Source: Oscillospiraceae bacterium (lineage in GTDB: Bacteria > Bacillota > Clostridia > Oscillospirales > Ruminococcaceae). Taken from it: a stretch of 47,313 bases of DNA. The notes under the pieces were generated by a model. It had not been told where the DNA came from. It saw only the letters and a program-made list of their open reading frames with translations, and searched no databases. This document shows, piece after piece, positions 24,873-32,926 of this stretch (positions are counted from its first letter, which is position 1; every line of letters starts with the position of its first letter). The stretch spans positions 1 to 47,313 of the forward strand of contig JAFZGF010000038.1 of assembly GCA_017555565.1 (NCBI GenBank). Reading direction: 5' to 3'. A program made the position numbers and the translations under genes.

Positions 24873-24901
24873 AATATATCATTTATATTTTTTATTGTCA
24901 A
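24873..24901 (-). promoter_or_regulatory. Sigma-A promoter of the MATE gene
   Basis: -35 TTGACA (24901-24896), 17-base spacer, -10 TATATT (24878-24873) on the minus strand. The -35 box directly abuts the T run of the upstream ferredoxin-gene terminator. Confidence 0.75.
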
Positions 24902-24931
24902 TAAAAATAAAGGGAGGCATAAGCCTCCCTT
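24901..24931 (-). terminator. Intrinsic terminator of the molybdoenzyme operon
   Basis: Perfect 9-bp stem AAGGGAGGC / GCCTCCCTT with an ATAA loop, then TTATTTTTAT on the minus strand. It lies just after the ferredoxin gene. Confidence 0.9.
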
Positions 24932-24940
24932 CTGACAGTT

Positions 24941-25450
24941 TTATTTCTGGCTTTCTGCCAGCAGACTGCACTGATGAACCAAAGATTTTTCTTTGTCTAC
25001 AGGGTTGTTTTCGCTGTCAACCAACTGAAGTGCCCCGAATGTACAGCCACGTACGCAGGCAGGTTCAAGACCTGCACGTATACGGTCAATGCATCCATCA
25101 CATTTTTTCATTTTGCCGTCAGGGCCGAATGTAGGTGCACCAAATGGGCAAGCCATAGCACAGCTGTGACAACCGATACAGTATTTTGTATCAAACAGTG
25201 TAAGCCCTGTTTCTTCGTCTTTGTACAGACAGCCCGATGGGCAGGCAGTTACACAGGGTGCATTGTCACAGTGCATACAGGACATTGAGTAATATTCAAT
25301 AAGGCCAAGATGTCTTGTTTCCTGTCTGAACACCATACGGAATGGACGTACACCAGTGGAAAGGTCGGTGTCGTTCTGGTCCATACAAGCAACTGCACAG
25401 GCACCGCAGGCGCAGCAGCGGGATATATCAAGTTCCAGTTTCAATGCCAT
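24941..25450 (-). CDS. Four-cluster [4Fe-4S] ferredoxin subunit, DmsB-like
   Basis: A 169-residue electron-transfer subunit of the DmsB/PhsB type. Four cysteine groups are visible: C12/C15/C18/C22, C58/C61/C66/C70, C91/C94/C97/C101 and C117/C120/C132/C136, enough for four [4Fe-4S] clusters. No signal peptide or membrane span. It would carry electrons to or from the molybdenum subunit encoded directly upstream; the genes are two bases apart. The third partner is the FAD protein at 27566-28840. Strain and substrate specificity cannot be read from this subunit. Confidence 0.93.
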   Translation of the reverse strand: MALKLELDISRCCACGACAVACMDQNDTDLSTGVRPFRMVFRQETRHLGLIEYYSMSCMHCDNAPCVTACPSGCLYKDEETGLTLFDTKYCIGCHSCAMACPFGAPTFGPDGKMKKCDGCIDRIRAGLEPACVRGCTFGALQLVDSENNPVDKEKSLVHQCSLLAESQK

Positions 25451-25452
25451 TT

Positions 25453-27576
25453 TTATTTCCTCCTGATGTAGCAGAATGCACTGCGATATGCAGGGAATCC
25501 TGAATATGGGTCAAGGTTTGTGCCGTCAAGAATGCTGTTTATATCCAGTTCGCGATAGCCGTGGTAAATGTAAATTTCACCTTTCTGAACAGTTGCTGTT
25601 GGTATAGCTTTAAATGTAAGAGAACCGATGTTTGTTACAACTTCTACATCGTCGCCAAGTTCGATGCCGTATTCGTCAGCATCTTCCATACTCATTTCAA
25701 CCGATGGTTCTGGCAGAAGGTGGCGTTCCCAAGGTACTTCGTGAAGACGGGTATGAAGTGCATTAGGAATACGTGTGCCTGCGCACAGCAAAATTGGGTA
25801 TTTTACTGGGTCAGGATTAAATGGTGGTTTGTAGGTTGGCAGAGCATCAAGCCCCCACTGTGGATTGTCTTCAATAAGTTTTGAACACAGTTCCAGCTTG
25901 CCTGTAGGTGTTTTGAGACCTCTTTCCAATGTGCTGCCGAATTTATATGGTGCAAAGCCTTCAAGCTTGAATGGGTGTGGTGCATCTTTAAGCTGCTGCA
26001 CTGTAACCGGTAAATCTTCGATTACATATTCAATACATTTTTCGTAACCGCCACAGAGATATTCATCTTCAAGGCCAAGTTTATTCGCCAGCATTGTATA
26101 GATATCAACGTCAGACTTTGATTCGCCCATAGGTTTTACTACTGGTGTTGTGTGCCATATAAAGCAGCCTGGATATGATTTGAACTCACCGCGTTCCATA
26201 GATGAACATGCTGGCAGTACAATATCAGCCCATTTACATGTGTCGGTCATAAACAGGTCAACATTTACGAAGAAGTCCAATTTTTTGAAAGCTTCAATGT
26301 AATTTTCTGTCTGTGTGAACATACGGTAGTTCATACCACCGCCAAACAGCACACGCACAGAATCTTCATCCTGACGGAGAATATTGAATGCAAGATCGTT
26401 TGCCTGCATTTCGTTGCGCAGTGCGTGCCACAGCGGATGTTCTTTTGCGCCTACTGCCGGTTTTGTTCCTTCTGGGAAAAGTTCGTACTGGAATTTATGG
26501 TCTTTTGTTGGGAAACCACAGTCAATTTCGATAAATGAATGGTTCAGCGGACGCTGGCCACCTTTTCTGTCAAAGTTGCCTGTGATAACCAGCAGGCTCA
26601 TCATTGCACGGTAGTTCTGCATACCGTTTGTATGATGACCAAGAGGTGCAGAGCTTTCTGTGATGCAGGCAGATTTTGACTGATGAATCATTTCAGCTGC
26701 TTTGATAATATCAGCAGCAGGTACACCTGTAAGTTCTTCACCTTTTTCCGGTGTGAATTCTTTTACATATTCGGCGTATTTTTCGTAGCCATATGTGTAT
26801 TTTTCAATAAATTCTTTATCAACCCAGTCATTTGCAATAAGTACATTTGCAATAGCAAGAGCCAGGGCACCATCTGTGCCCAGATGTGGGCGCAGATGCA
26901 GGTCGGCGATACGTTCTGTTGTTGGAGTGATACGAGGGTCAACGATAATAACCTTCATGCCGCGTTTTTTATTGGCTTCCATACCGCCTACCATTGGCCA
27001 GCGGGAGAAAAAGCTGTTTGTACCCCAACCGATGAACAGGTCTGTATTTGCCATATCCTGCTGCATATATTCCTGAGCAATCAGCTGCCAGGCCATAACA
27101 CCACTGGTGAAGCAGGAAGAAGATTCTGTGCCAAAGTTTGGTGTGCCGAAAGCATAAGCCAGGCGGCGCAGCATAAATCTGAACCATTTACTGTAACCAA
27201 CATAGAAAGCCACAGATTCCGGACCGTATTTTTCTTTTGACTCCAGCATTTTGGACGCAACTATATCCATAGCTTCGTCCCAGCTGATTGGTTCGAATTT
27301 GCCTTCGCCTCTTTCACCCACTCGTTTAAGCGGTGTGAGGATTCTGTCTTCACGGTTCATATACTGTCTGTTGCCCAGACCTTTTGTACAAAGTTTGCCT
27401 TTGCTGAATGCGTGTTCCTTTGTACCTTCGATTTTTATGATTTTTTCATCTTTTACATAACAGGTAAGACCACAGTGCATACCAGGTGTGCAGATATCAC
27501 ATACTGAATAACGCAGTTCTATTCCGCTTTCTTCGCCCGGTATTTTACCTTTGAGGTAATCAATTTTATTTGCCAT
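25453..27576 (-). CDS. Molybdopterin oxidoreductase, DMSO-reductase family, cytoplasmic
   Basis: A 707-residue catalytic subunit with a bis-MGD molybdenum (or tungsten) cofactor. A [4Fe-4S] site is formed by Cys26-x2-Cys29-x5-Cys35 and Cys63 (CTKGLG). The family core follows, with WDEAMDIVASKM near 99-110. Cys155 in TESSSCFTSG is at the place of the metal ligand. There is no Tat signal, so it acts in the cytoplasm. I chose the ATG at 27576 because GGAGGG lies eight bases before it; an in-frame ATG at 27600 lacks a site. It overlaps the FAD-gene end by 11 bases. The substrate is unknown: annotation beyond 'DMSO-reductase family' would be guesswork. Confidence 0.94.
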   Translation of the reverse strand: MANKIDYLKGKIPGEESGIELRYSVCDICTPGMHCGLTCYVKDEKIIKIEGTKEHAFSKGKLCTKGLGNRQYMNREDRILTPLKRVGERGEGKFEPISWDEAMDIVASKMLESKEKYGPESVAFYVGYSKWFRFMLRRLAYAFGTPNFGTESSSCFTSGVMAWQLIAQEYMQQDMANTDLFIGWGTNSFFSRWPMVGGMEANKKRGMKVIIVDPRITPTTERIADLHLRPHLGTDGALALAIANVLIANDWVDKEFIEKYTYGYEKYAEYVKEFTPEKGEELTGVPAADIIKAAEMIHQSKSACITESSAPLGHHTNGMQNYRAMMSLLVITGNFDRKGGQRPLNHSFIEIDCGFPTKDHKFQYELFPEGTKPAVGAKEHPLWHALRNEMQANDLAFNILRQDEDSVRVLFGGGMNYRMFTQTENYIEAFKKLDFFVNVDLFMTDTCKWADIVLPACSSMERGEFKSYPGCFIWHTTPVVKPMGESKSDVDIYTMLANKLGLEDEYLCGGYEKCIEYVIEDLPVTVQQLKDAPHPFKLEGFAPYKFGSTLERGLKTPTGKLELCSKLIEDNPQWGLDALPTYKPPFNPDPVKYPILLCAGTRIPNALHTRLHEVPWERHLLPEPSVEMSMEDADEYGIELGDDVEVVTNIGSLTFKAIPTATVQKGEIYIYHGYRELDINSILDGTNLDPYSGFPAYRSAFCYIRRK

Positions 27577-28840
27577 TGAATTTGCCCTCCATTTTTTCAA
27601 TAAATGATGGTTTCAAGCCTTCTTTGATAAGGATACCCTTCTGTATAGGAGACAATGTAGTGTCTTTTGTTTCCATAATTCTGTACAGATAGTTTTTAAC
27701 TGTACCGCTGATACGGTAGTTGTCCAGAATATTTACACCCACAAGACCTTCTTCGCCTATTACAGCCTCTACATACAGACCTTTTGTAATATCACCTGAT
27801 GTGTACACAGTGCCTGTAAGCTTATTGTCACCAAAGCCGATAAAGTCCATATCCATAAAGTGGGTAATGTTGTGCATAAAGTTGCCATCAAAGCTGGCGG
27901 TGCCGCCTGCCATATTTGCGCCGGCTGTGATACCCTGGTGTGCGGCATTTGCCCACAGGCCGATAATCATACTGTCTTTGCTCTGCAGTTCAGCGCCTTC
28001 GGAAACGTCGCCTGCGGCATAAATACCATCAGCAGATGTTGCCATATTTTCGTCAACAAGAATACCTTTGTTGATTTTTACTTTATCTGCATCAACGATA
28101 GATACATTTGTCCTTGTACCAATACACAGAACTATAAGGTCTGCTTCCACAATGCTGCCATCAGACATATTACATTTAAAACCATCAGAAGTTTCTTCTA
28201 CTGATGAAAGTGCACTGCCGAGAGCCAGTTTTACACCTTTTTCGCTGATTCTTCTTTCAATTTCCCTGGAAACACTTTCGTATGCAGCAAGTGGGAAAAT
28301 TCTGTTTGCCATATCCGCGAAAGTAGTTTTTATTCCGCGTGCATTGAGCAGTTCAACAACCTTGATACCTACCATTGAAGCGCCTACTACAAGTGCTGAT
28401 TTGTAACTGTGGGATTCCAGTGCTTCTTTCAGCTTGATAGCATCGCCTATTGTTCGCATATAAAAAGCTTTTTCAGGAGCAAGACCTTCAAATGCAGGGG
28501 CAAAGGCGCTGGCACCTGTGGAAATAAGAATTTTATCAAAAACAAATTCTTCACCGTTTTCCATAACAACTGTTTTGCTGTCTGCATCAACCCTGGCTAC
28601 TTTTTTGCCGCTGATTACGTTAAGCCCCAGTTCTTCCTTTATTTTGTACATATCACCAAATGGGAACATACCTTCAAAAGGAATTTTATTTGCCACGTAA
28701 TATGTGGTAAGCATAGGGTTGTAAGGTGAATATTCATGTTCGCTGAAAACTGTGATTTTGCCGTCTGGGTCGTTTTCCCTTATGGTTTTTGCACCATAAT
28801 AACCAGCACATCCAAAACCGATGATTGCATATTCTGCCAT
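27566..28840 (-). CDS. FAD/NAD(P)-dependent oxidoreductase
   Basis: A 424-residue pyridine nucleotide-disulfide type flavoprotein without the redox disulfide, like NADH:rubredoxin reductases and the N-part of NirB. FAD site GFGCAG (8-13), a PYNPMLTTYY segment, a second dinucleotide site VVGASMVGIKVVEL near residue 150, and GIYAAGDVSEG near 270. First gene of a three-gene operon with the molybdenum subunit and ferredoxin. The likely flow is NAD(P)H to FAD protein to ferredoxin to Mo site, or the reverse. Ribosome site AGGAGG. Confidence 0.92.
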   Translation of the reverse strand: MAEYAIIGFGCAGYYGAKTIRENDPDGKITVFSEHEYSPYNPMLTTYYVANKIPFEGMFPFGDMYKIKEELGLNVISGKKVARVDADSKTVVMENGEEFVFDKILISTGASAFAPAFEGLAPEKAFYMRTIGDAIKLKEALESHSYKSALVVGASMVGIKVVELLNARGIKTTFADMANRIFPLAAYESVSREIERRISEKGVKLALGSALSSVEETSDGFKCNMSDGSIVEADLIVLCIGTRTNVSIVDADKVKINKGILVDENMATSADGIYAAGDVSEGAELQSKDSMIIGLWANAAHQGITAGANMAGGTASFDGNFMHNITHFMDMDFIGFGDNKLTGTVYTSGDITKGLYVEAVIGEEGLVGVNILDNYRISGTVKNYLYRIMETKDTTLSPIQKGILIKEGLKPSFIEKMEGKFNGK

Positions 28841-28868
28841 GATTTCCTCCTGTGAATATACCGATATA

Positions 28869-28898
28869 ATTATAAATAAATATTTTTTTACTTGTTTA
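28869..28898 (-). promoter_or_regulatory. Possible promoter of the molybdoenzyme operon
   Basis: Perfect -10 TATAAT (28874-28869) with a weaker -35 TAAACA (28898-28893) at 18 bases on the minus strand. The poor -35 could mean that an activator is needed; no operator could be identified with confidence. Confidence 0.45.
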
Positions 28899-28963
28899 AA
28901 TGTTAACCTTTTTAACTATAAATGTCAATGGAAAACAGCGTATGAGCTGCTTTTTATATATGC

Positions 28964-28996
28964 AAAAAAACAGCGGTATAAATTTACCGCTGTTTT
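28964..28996 (-). terminator. Terminator of the amidohydrolase/membrane-protein operon
   Basis: Stem AACAGCGGTA / TACCGCTGTT with a 6-base loop, followed on the minus strand by seven T. T-rich on both sides, but the plus strand has no gene to end. Confidence 0.9.
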
Positions 28997-29008
28997 TAAT
29001 GATTTAAA

Positions 29009-29737
29009 TTATTCCATATCGTGTTCAACGCCGTTTTCGTCGATCATAATCTGTTTAACAATACCTTTTTTCCACAGGATGAATGCGAAAGCAAGTGTGA
29101 GAGGGATAGCACCAAGGATTGCAAAACCCTGTTTGCTTGTGAAGCCTTCGATAAAGATAAGGCCCAGGATAGACATTGTGATAGGAGCAACTGCAACCAG
29201 CATTTTGTTTTTGATTCTAACTTTACCGGACTGTTTGAATACGCCCAGCATCAGACCACCCATCAGAGCAGGAACCATATAAGCTGTACATGTTGAAACT
29301 GCTGGCAGTGTGAGAACTGGCTGCAGAGGTTTCAGCATAAGAACGCCAACTGCGATGATAGCGATTGTTTCCAGTGAAGAAAGTGCGATAGCCATTGTAG
29401 AAATAGCATCGGATTCAGGTGTGTTAGCTTCAACGCCTGCGATCTGCTGAGCAGAAATAGCAACAGGCAGTTTAAGGTTCATAACGTTACCTGTGATAAA
29501 TGTGATGTAAGAAGCTGAACCAAGGATTGGTGCGTAACTGATAACTTCAGAAAAAGCAGATGGAACGAACATAGCCAGAAGACCGCCGCCTGCCTGGATA
29601 ACTGTGGACATTGATGGCCATGCATCATAAACTGTACACATAATAGCAGGAATACCCATCATAAAACATACAGCAATAAAGCTGCCCAAACGACCTAAAT
29701 TATGAATACTGTCAATATATTTTTTATCGTCTTTCAT
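29009..29737 (-). CDS. Polytopic membrane protein, partner of the DUF5058 protein
   Basis: A 242-residue protein with about six hydrophobic spans, a charged N-terminus (MKDDKKYIDSIHNL) and a short charged C-terminal tail. Notable stretches are GSASYITFITGNVMNLKLP and PALMGGLMLGVFKQSGK. I do not recognise a named family. It follows the DUF5058-like gene by 16 bases and both follow an AbgB-like hydrolase, which suggests a two-part transporter for the hydrolase substrate or product. That role is inference only. Confidence 0.85.
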   Translation of the reverse strand: MKDDKKYIDSIHNLGRLGSFIAVCFMMGIPAIMCTVYDAWPSMSTVIQAGGGLLAMFVPSAFSEVISYAPILGSASYITFITGNVMNLKLPVAISAQQIAGVEANTPESDAISTMAIALSSLETIAIIAVGVLMLKPLQPVLTLPAVSTCTAYMVPALMGGLMLGVFKQSGKVRIKNKMLVAVAPITMSILGLIFIEGFTSKQGFAILGAIPLTLAFAFILWKKGIVKQIMIDENGVEHDME

Positions 29738-29753
29738 TATTAGTACCTCCTAC

Positions 29754-30470
29754 TTAAAATATTGCTGTCCACAGCAGGGCTGATGCCATACCAAGGATAA
29801 GTGTAAATGCCATGGAGAATTCACCAAGCCATTTCCAGCCTGTTTTCTGCATAATAATACCGATAAGCAGAGTGATAAGAGCAGATGTTACCATAACCAT
29901 GATGTATGCCATACCGTTAAATGCCTGGAATGGAAGCATAACACCCATAAGAGCCAGCATGAAACAACCGTTCATAATAGGACCGAAACCGCCTTTTTTA
30001 CCACCAGCTTTTGCCATGGATGTTGTAAGGGATTTACCGATAAATGCGTTGATAACGATACCAGCGATGATACCCATTGACATAACGAACATAACTGCGC
30101 CGAATGTAGCACCGTCAGAAGACATAGCTGCTGTCATTTCTGTAAAGCCCAAAGCTGCTGTAGCCATCTGTGCAGCGATAAGTTCGTAAGTAACAGCACC
30201 AACAACTGACAGACGGAACCAAGCCCAAGGTGTACCGATAACTGTAGAAAGTGTGATAAGACCGATAACAATTGAGAATGAAGGAACAACTGTCAGGGAA
30301 AGTGTGTTTTTTTGAATTGCTTTCAGAGTTTCTTTTGAGAAGCCAAGTTCAATAGCACGTTTGTATGTTTTGCGATAGAAAATAACACACAGAAGTGCAA
30401 CGAAACCAAGACCTGCCATAACCAGACCATAAAGTAATGGGCTGTTGGCCATTTCGAGATATGTAGCCAT
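29754..30470 (-). CDS. DUF5058-like polytopic membrane protein
   Basis: A 238-residue protein with about six spans. The order SIVIGLITLSTVIGTPWAWF, then RLSVVGAVTYELIAAQM, then TFGAVMFVMSMGIIAGIV fits the DUF5058 family as I recall it; the assignment is by memory and moderate. A glycine-rich basic loop (AKAGGKKGGFGP) lies mid-protein. Second gene of the operon begun by the M20 amidohydrolase, with AAAGGAG as ribosome site; the partner membrane gene follows. Function unknown. Confidence 0.82.
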   Translation of the reverse strand: MATYLEMANSPLLYGLVMAGLGFVALLCVIFYRKTYKRAIELGFSKETLKAIQKNTLSLTVVPSFSIVIGLITLSTVIGTPWAWFRLSVVGAVTYELIAAQMATAALGFTEMTAAMSSDGATFGAVMFVMSMGIIAGIVINAFIGKSLTTSMAKAGGKKGGFGPIMNGCFMLALMGVMLPFQAFNGMAYIMVMVTSALITLLIGIIMQKTGWKWLGEFSMAFTLILGMASALLWTAIF

Positions 30471-30510
30471 ATTTTTTCTCCTTTATAAAATATACTTCTT
30501 TTATTTATAG

Positions 30511-30534
30511 CCGGCCACAAGCGCAGGTGGCCGG
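30511..30534 (-). other. GC-rich stem-loop between amidohydrolase and membrane genes
   Basis: Perfect 8-bp palindrome CCGGCCAC / GTGGCCGG with an 8-base loop, in an otherwise very AT-rich 99-base gap. No T run follows on the minus strand, so it is unlikely to be a full terminator; it could stabilise or process the mRNA. Confidence 0.6.
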
Positions 30535-30569
30535 AATATAACAATTATATGCGTAAAACCTGTTGATTA

Positions 30570-31994
30570 TTAAGGCTGTGGTTTTACATCTTTAGGGATT
30601 GGGCAGTTGTAAACGCCGCCAGTTACAGCATTGAGTTCTTCTCTTGCTTTAACAATAAGTTCTGGGTTTTCAAGGAATTTTACACCTGTGAGAGCCATAA
30701 CTTTTGCTGCATAGTTTGTACCTTCGTGAGCCAGAACTGATTTGGACTGTGCTGTCTGCTGCCATGAGTGACCAGGTGTACCGATGATAGCTGTAGCAGC
30801 TGAAAGCTGTGCTGTAGGTACTACGTAAGATACGTCACCAACGTCTGTGGAACCAGGCATAGCGTAGTTGAGGCGTTTGTATGGGAATACGTCTGGAATG
30901 ATAGCTTCGTGTACGCGTTTAACTGCTTCTTCCATTGGCATATTGCCTGCCAGTGAGCCGATACCGGATTTAAGATCAGCTTCTGTAAGTGATTTGTACA
31001 TTTCTTTAGCAAATGCTTTAGCTTCGTCAGAGAATTCGATAGGACCGATTTCCAGCATTGCATCGCTCATTGCTCTGGAAACAACATCGTTAGGAATGTA
31101 GTCGGAAAGAGCTGTTTTGATTTCAACTGTAAGTTCTGTTTCTGTCATATGAGCAGCGCCTTCTGCACATTTAACAACTCTTGGGAAAATGTCCATAACC
31201 TGTTCAGTTTTTGGTGCGCGGATATAGTAAAGAACAGTTGCTCTGTCCTGTACAACGTTTGGTGCGCCGCCGCCAACTTCTGTGAATGCATAGTGCATTC
31301 TTGCTTCTGGGATAACGTGTTCACGCAGGAAGTTTACACCAACGTTCATAAGTTCTGCAGCGTCAAGTGCTGAACGGCCCAGATGTGGCACTGCAGCAGC
31401 GTGTGCTGTAATACCTTTGAAATGGAAGAATACAACGATGTTTGCCAGTGATGACATACCCCAAACAGAGTTTGTTGAACCTGGATGCCATGTGAGAGCG
31501 ATATCTACATCGTCAAATACGCCTTCTCTTGCCATAAATGTTTTGCCACAGCCTGATTCTTCAGCAGGACAGCCAAAGTATACAACTGTACCAGGAAGAT
31601 TGTTTTCTTCCATATATTCTTTCAGAGCTGTTGCTGCAGCCATAGAACCTGCACCAAGGTTGCAGTGACCACAACCGTGACCGTTGCCGCCTTCTTCAAC
31701 CGGTTTTTTCACATTGCAGGAAGCTTCCTGGCTGAGTGATGGCAGAGCGTCAAACTCACCAAGGAAAGAGATAACAGGTTTACCGCTGCCCCAAGTACCC
31801 TTGAATGCAGTTTCAATACCTGCGAGACCTTTTTCTACTTTGAATCCCTGATCATCGAGAGCTTTCATAAGTGTTTTAGCTGATTCGAATTCAAGGAAAC
31901 CAAGTTCAGGTGTAGCCCACACATCATCATTTACTTTTGCAAAGAAATCTTTTTTGGATTCAACCAAATTAATAATTTTTTCTTTTGAAGACAT
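30570..31994 (-). CDS. M20-family amidohydrolase, AbgB-like
   Basis: A 474-residue two-metal hydrolase of the M20D type, closest by eye to subunit B of p-aminobenzoyl-glutamate hydrolase. Metal-site segments are GHGCGHCNLGAG (Cys108 and His110), PAEESGCGKTFM, and a C-terminal histidine region; the dimerisation insert begins with FHFKGITAHAAAVPHLGR. The start is the ATG at 31994, ten bases after GGGAGG; an in-frame TTG six bases upstream is less likely. First gene of an operon with two membrane proteins. The substrate (an N-acyl amino acid, dipeptide or pABA-Glu) is not shown; no AbgA or AbgT gene is nearby. Confidence 0.92.
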   Translation of the reverse strand: MSSKEKIINLVESKKDFFAKVNDDVWATPELGFLEFESAKTLMKALDDQGFKVEKGLAGIETAFKGTWGSGKPVISFLGEFDALPSLSQEASCNVKKPVEEGGNGHGCGHCNLGAGSMAAATALKEYMEENNLPGTVVYFGCPAEESGCGKTFMAREGVFDDVDIALTWHPGSTNSVWGMSSLANIVVFFHFKGITAHAAAVPHLGRSALDAAELMNVGVNFLREHVIPEARMHYAFTEVGGGAPNVVQDRATVLYYIRAPKTEQVMDIFPRVVKCAEGAAHMTETELTVEIKTALSDYIPNDVVSRAMSDAMLEIGPIEFSDEAKAFAKEMYKSLTEADLKSGIGSLAGNMPMEEAVKRVHEAIIPDVFPYKRLNYAMPGSTDVGDVSYVVPTAQLSAATAIIGTPGHSWQQTAQSKSVLAHEGTNYAAKVMALTGVKFLENPELIVKAREELNAVTGGVYNCPIPKDVKPQP

Positions 31995-32029
31995 ATTCAA
32001 ATATCCTCCCCCGTCAATATAATGTCACC

Positions 32030-32059
32030 ATTATAGTACAAATTGACTATATAATTCAA
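32030..32059 (-). promoter_or_regulatory. Sigma-A promoter of the amidohydrolase operon
   Basis: -35 TTGAAT (32059-32054), 18-base spacer, perfect -10 TATAAT (32035-32030) on the minus strand; start near 32023. Confidence 0.65.
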
Positions 32060-32250
32060 CAATTTAAATACTTTTTGTGAAAGTTTGGTAAAATGACTGA
32101 ATTTTTAGTTAAATATTTAACAGATTTGTCTGTTTCAACAACGCTTTTGTGTATTCGATATGTACAATCGTAGTTATTCGCAGTACAAAACGATAAAAAA
32201 ATCCGTATTTAATCCAGATTTAAAGGATTTTACGTCTTTCGTCAATATAC

Positions 32251-32284
32251 ACAAAGAATAAGGTGTGTACTACTGCACACACCT
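32251..32284 (-). terminator. Probable terminator of the coat-protein genes
   Basis: Perfect 8-bp stem AGGTGTGT / ACACACCT with an 8-base loop. The T run on the minus strand is broken (TTATTCTTTG), so strength is moderate. Confidence 0.55.
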
Positions 32285-32295
32285 GTATAATAGGA

Positions 32296-32616
32296 TTATT
32301 TTGATTTTTTCGTTGTTTTTGATGTTTTCTTTGCTGATGTTTCAGCAGGCTTTTTAAGGTTTGTAGCTGAAGAAATATGCTGCTGTACAGCCCGGTCAAC
32401 CTTTGCCTGAGGGGCATTTGTTGTTTCGTACCAGCCTTTTGCCTGCATATTCTCAAATATTCTGAACTGAATGTCGTGTTCTTCCCCAAGAATCTTCATC
32501 AATCTGTTTTTCCCCTGCTTTGTGGAAAATTCGCCTGCATAGTTATTGTAGTTCCGTGCAATGAATTTCTGTGTGGATAACATATCCGTCATCATTGTTT
32601 TGTCATCGTATGGCAT
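32296..32616 (-). CDS. CotF-like spore coat protein
   Basis: A 106-residue protein with a ferritin-like helical coat-F domain: MLSTQKFIARNYNNYAGE, then LMKILGEEHDIQFRIFENMQ and the segment KGWYETTNAP typical of the family. The last 20 residues are a Lys/Thr/Ser tail, common in coat and DNA-associated proteins. It follows a 61-residue helical gene by nine bases; such pairs are usual in Clostridia. It would be deposited in the spore coat late in sporulation. Confidence 0.87.
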   Translation of the reverse strand: MPYDDKTMMTDMLSTQKFIARNYNNYAGEFSTKQGKNRLMKILGEEHDIQFRIFENMQAKGWYETTNAPQAKVDRAVQQHISSATNLKKPAETSAKKTSKTTKKSK

Positions 32617-32625
32617 ATATTCCTC

Positions 32626-32811
32626 CTACTGTATCTGCGCAAAAATTATATTGAAATGTTCCTGGTGACGCTGTGCTGCGTCTTTGCAAAGTTTTTTCAG
32701 ATTGGGGTCTTTGCAGTTCTGTGCATAGTAGTTGAATTTATCAACTGCAGCTTTTTCCTGAGTGAGAAGCTCATTATATGCAGAAAGTTCTTTTTCTGTT
32801 ATGTTTTTCAT
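32626..32811 (-). CDS. Small helical protein paired with CotF-like coat protein
   Basis: A 61-residue protein, all helix by appearance, starting MKNITEKELSAYNELLTQEK and ending in HFNIIFAQIQ. Spaced Glu and His residues recall the ferritin-like coat families, and its partner gene encodes a CotF-like protein. I chose the internal ATG at 32811 because AAAGGA lies eight bases before it; an upstream ATG (32829) has no site. Function inferred from context only. Confidence 0.75.
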   Translation of the reverse strand: MKNITEKELSAYNELLTQEKAAVDKFNYYAQNCKDPNLKKLCKDAAQRHQEHFNIIFAQIQ

Positions 32812-32879
32812 TATATAAAATCCTTTCATATGATGTTAATAACAGTATTTGCAGGATTTTGTTTTTTATACAGCGTGTA

Positions 32880-32907
32880 TTGTTTTCGAAGTTAATAATG
32901 ATATAAT
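32880..32907 (+). promoter_or_regulatory. Probable promoter of the GYN-repeat gene
   Basis: -35 TTGTTT (32880-32885), 16-base spacer, perfect -10 TATAAT (32902-32907). The leader is very short, with GGGGGA before the ATG at 32927. Confidence 0.5.
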
Positions 32908-32926
32908 GATATGGGGGACCATTAAA

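Larger units (their letters stand above)
31995..32295. other. Intergenic region between amidohydrolase and coat genes
   Basis: About 300 AT-rich bases. It holds the amidohydrolase promoter (32030-32059) and the coat-gene hairpin (32251-32284). Between them, 32060-32250, I see no convincing reading frame, RNA or repeat. Confidence 0.6.

Noticed and set aside
25453-27576. Calling the molybdoenzyme a catechol dehydroxylase, formate dehydrogenase or DMSO reductase
   Set aside because: The sequence shows only the superfamily; no substrate-specific motif that I can defend.
32060-32250. Possible small RNA or tRNA in the coat-amidohydrolase gap
   Set aside because: No cloverleaf, no promoter-terminator pair around a structured core; only AT-rich sequence.
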